A DNA stretch of 64,000 bases, taken from the NCBI RefSeq assembly GCF_037042905.1, contig NC_087253.1, forward strand, positions 17,783,001 through 17,847,000, given 5' to 3'. Positions within the stretch are counted from its first letter, which is position 1. Each line of letters opens with the position of its first letter. The translations under genes were made by a program, and so were the position numbers. Positions 63,941-64,000 of this stretch are shown here, in pieces. The notes below the pieces were generated by a model. That model did not search any database, had not been told where the DNA came from, and was given only the letters and a program-made list of their open reading frames with translations. Origin of the DNA: Lytechinus pictus (Eukaryota > Echinodermata > Echinoidea > Temnopleuroida > Toxopneustidae).

Positions 63941-64000
63941 TATTTTTTCCTTCCAAAAATCACATTTTATTAATTTCTAATCTCCATACTTTCAAATTAG

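Overview
This is animal nuclear DNA: AT-rich, intron-bearing and dominated by transposon debris. The three protein genes and the repeats fit a marine deuterostome, most likely an echinoderm and probably a sea urchin. That assignment is inferred from gene and repeat style, not from a database search. Three spliced protein-coding genes can be assembled with matching splice phases. (1) A chloride-type alpha-amylase lies on the minus strand (8340-15096, 4 coding exons, 733 aa) and carries an extra C-terminal domain. (2) A Bax-like pro-apoptotic Bcl-2 protein lies on the plus strand (42797-48162, 5 coding exons, 219 aa). (3) A RING/B-box/coiled-coil TRIM protein lies on the minus strand (58057-62976, 2 coding exons, about 606 aa) and has a one-base frameshift. 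The three genes are functionally unrelated neighbours. A fourth, relic ORF is an internally deleted hAT transposase (26305-26916, minus) inside a transposon with intact ends.

Layout: 1-1750 holds a roughly 190-bp satellite with a head-to-head inversion. 1760-4350 holds a possible LTR-retroelement leader, a truncated dispersed element, a SINE fragment and a MITE. 4535-7580 is a 19-bp minisatellite. 8077-15096 is the amylase gene. 15097-19700 is its upstream region, with LINE, MITE and foldback insertions and a promoter-like cluster. 21875-27505 is a set of nested transposons. 27690-36130 holds TTAA-flanked MITEs and foldback elements. 37490-41200 holds tandem duplications and more MITEs. 42797-48560 is the Bax-like gene. 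48690-57290 is repeats. 58057-62976 is the TRIM gene.

The most interesting observation is the TRIM intron. The whole intron appears to be a 3.1-kb terminal-inverted-repeat transposon (59741-62834) inserted in the middle of the RING domain. It is flanked by a 4-bp duplication (TGTT) and its ends supply the splice sites, so that splicing would restore the uninterrupted RING codons exactly. Eight copies of a 16-bp motif sit toward the two ends of the element, like subterminal transposase-binding sites. This looks like intron gain by a DNA transposon, an introner-like event.

Other notable themes are a Russian-doll nest in which each nested element has a recognisable target-site duplication. There are also several foldback elements built from inverted arrays of 15-20-bp units, and five TTAA-flanked MITEs, most sharing an internal motif. 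LINE 3' ends show a conserved hairpin loop on diverged stems. All calls come from reading the sequence by eye; no alignments or searches were run.
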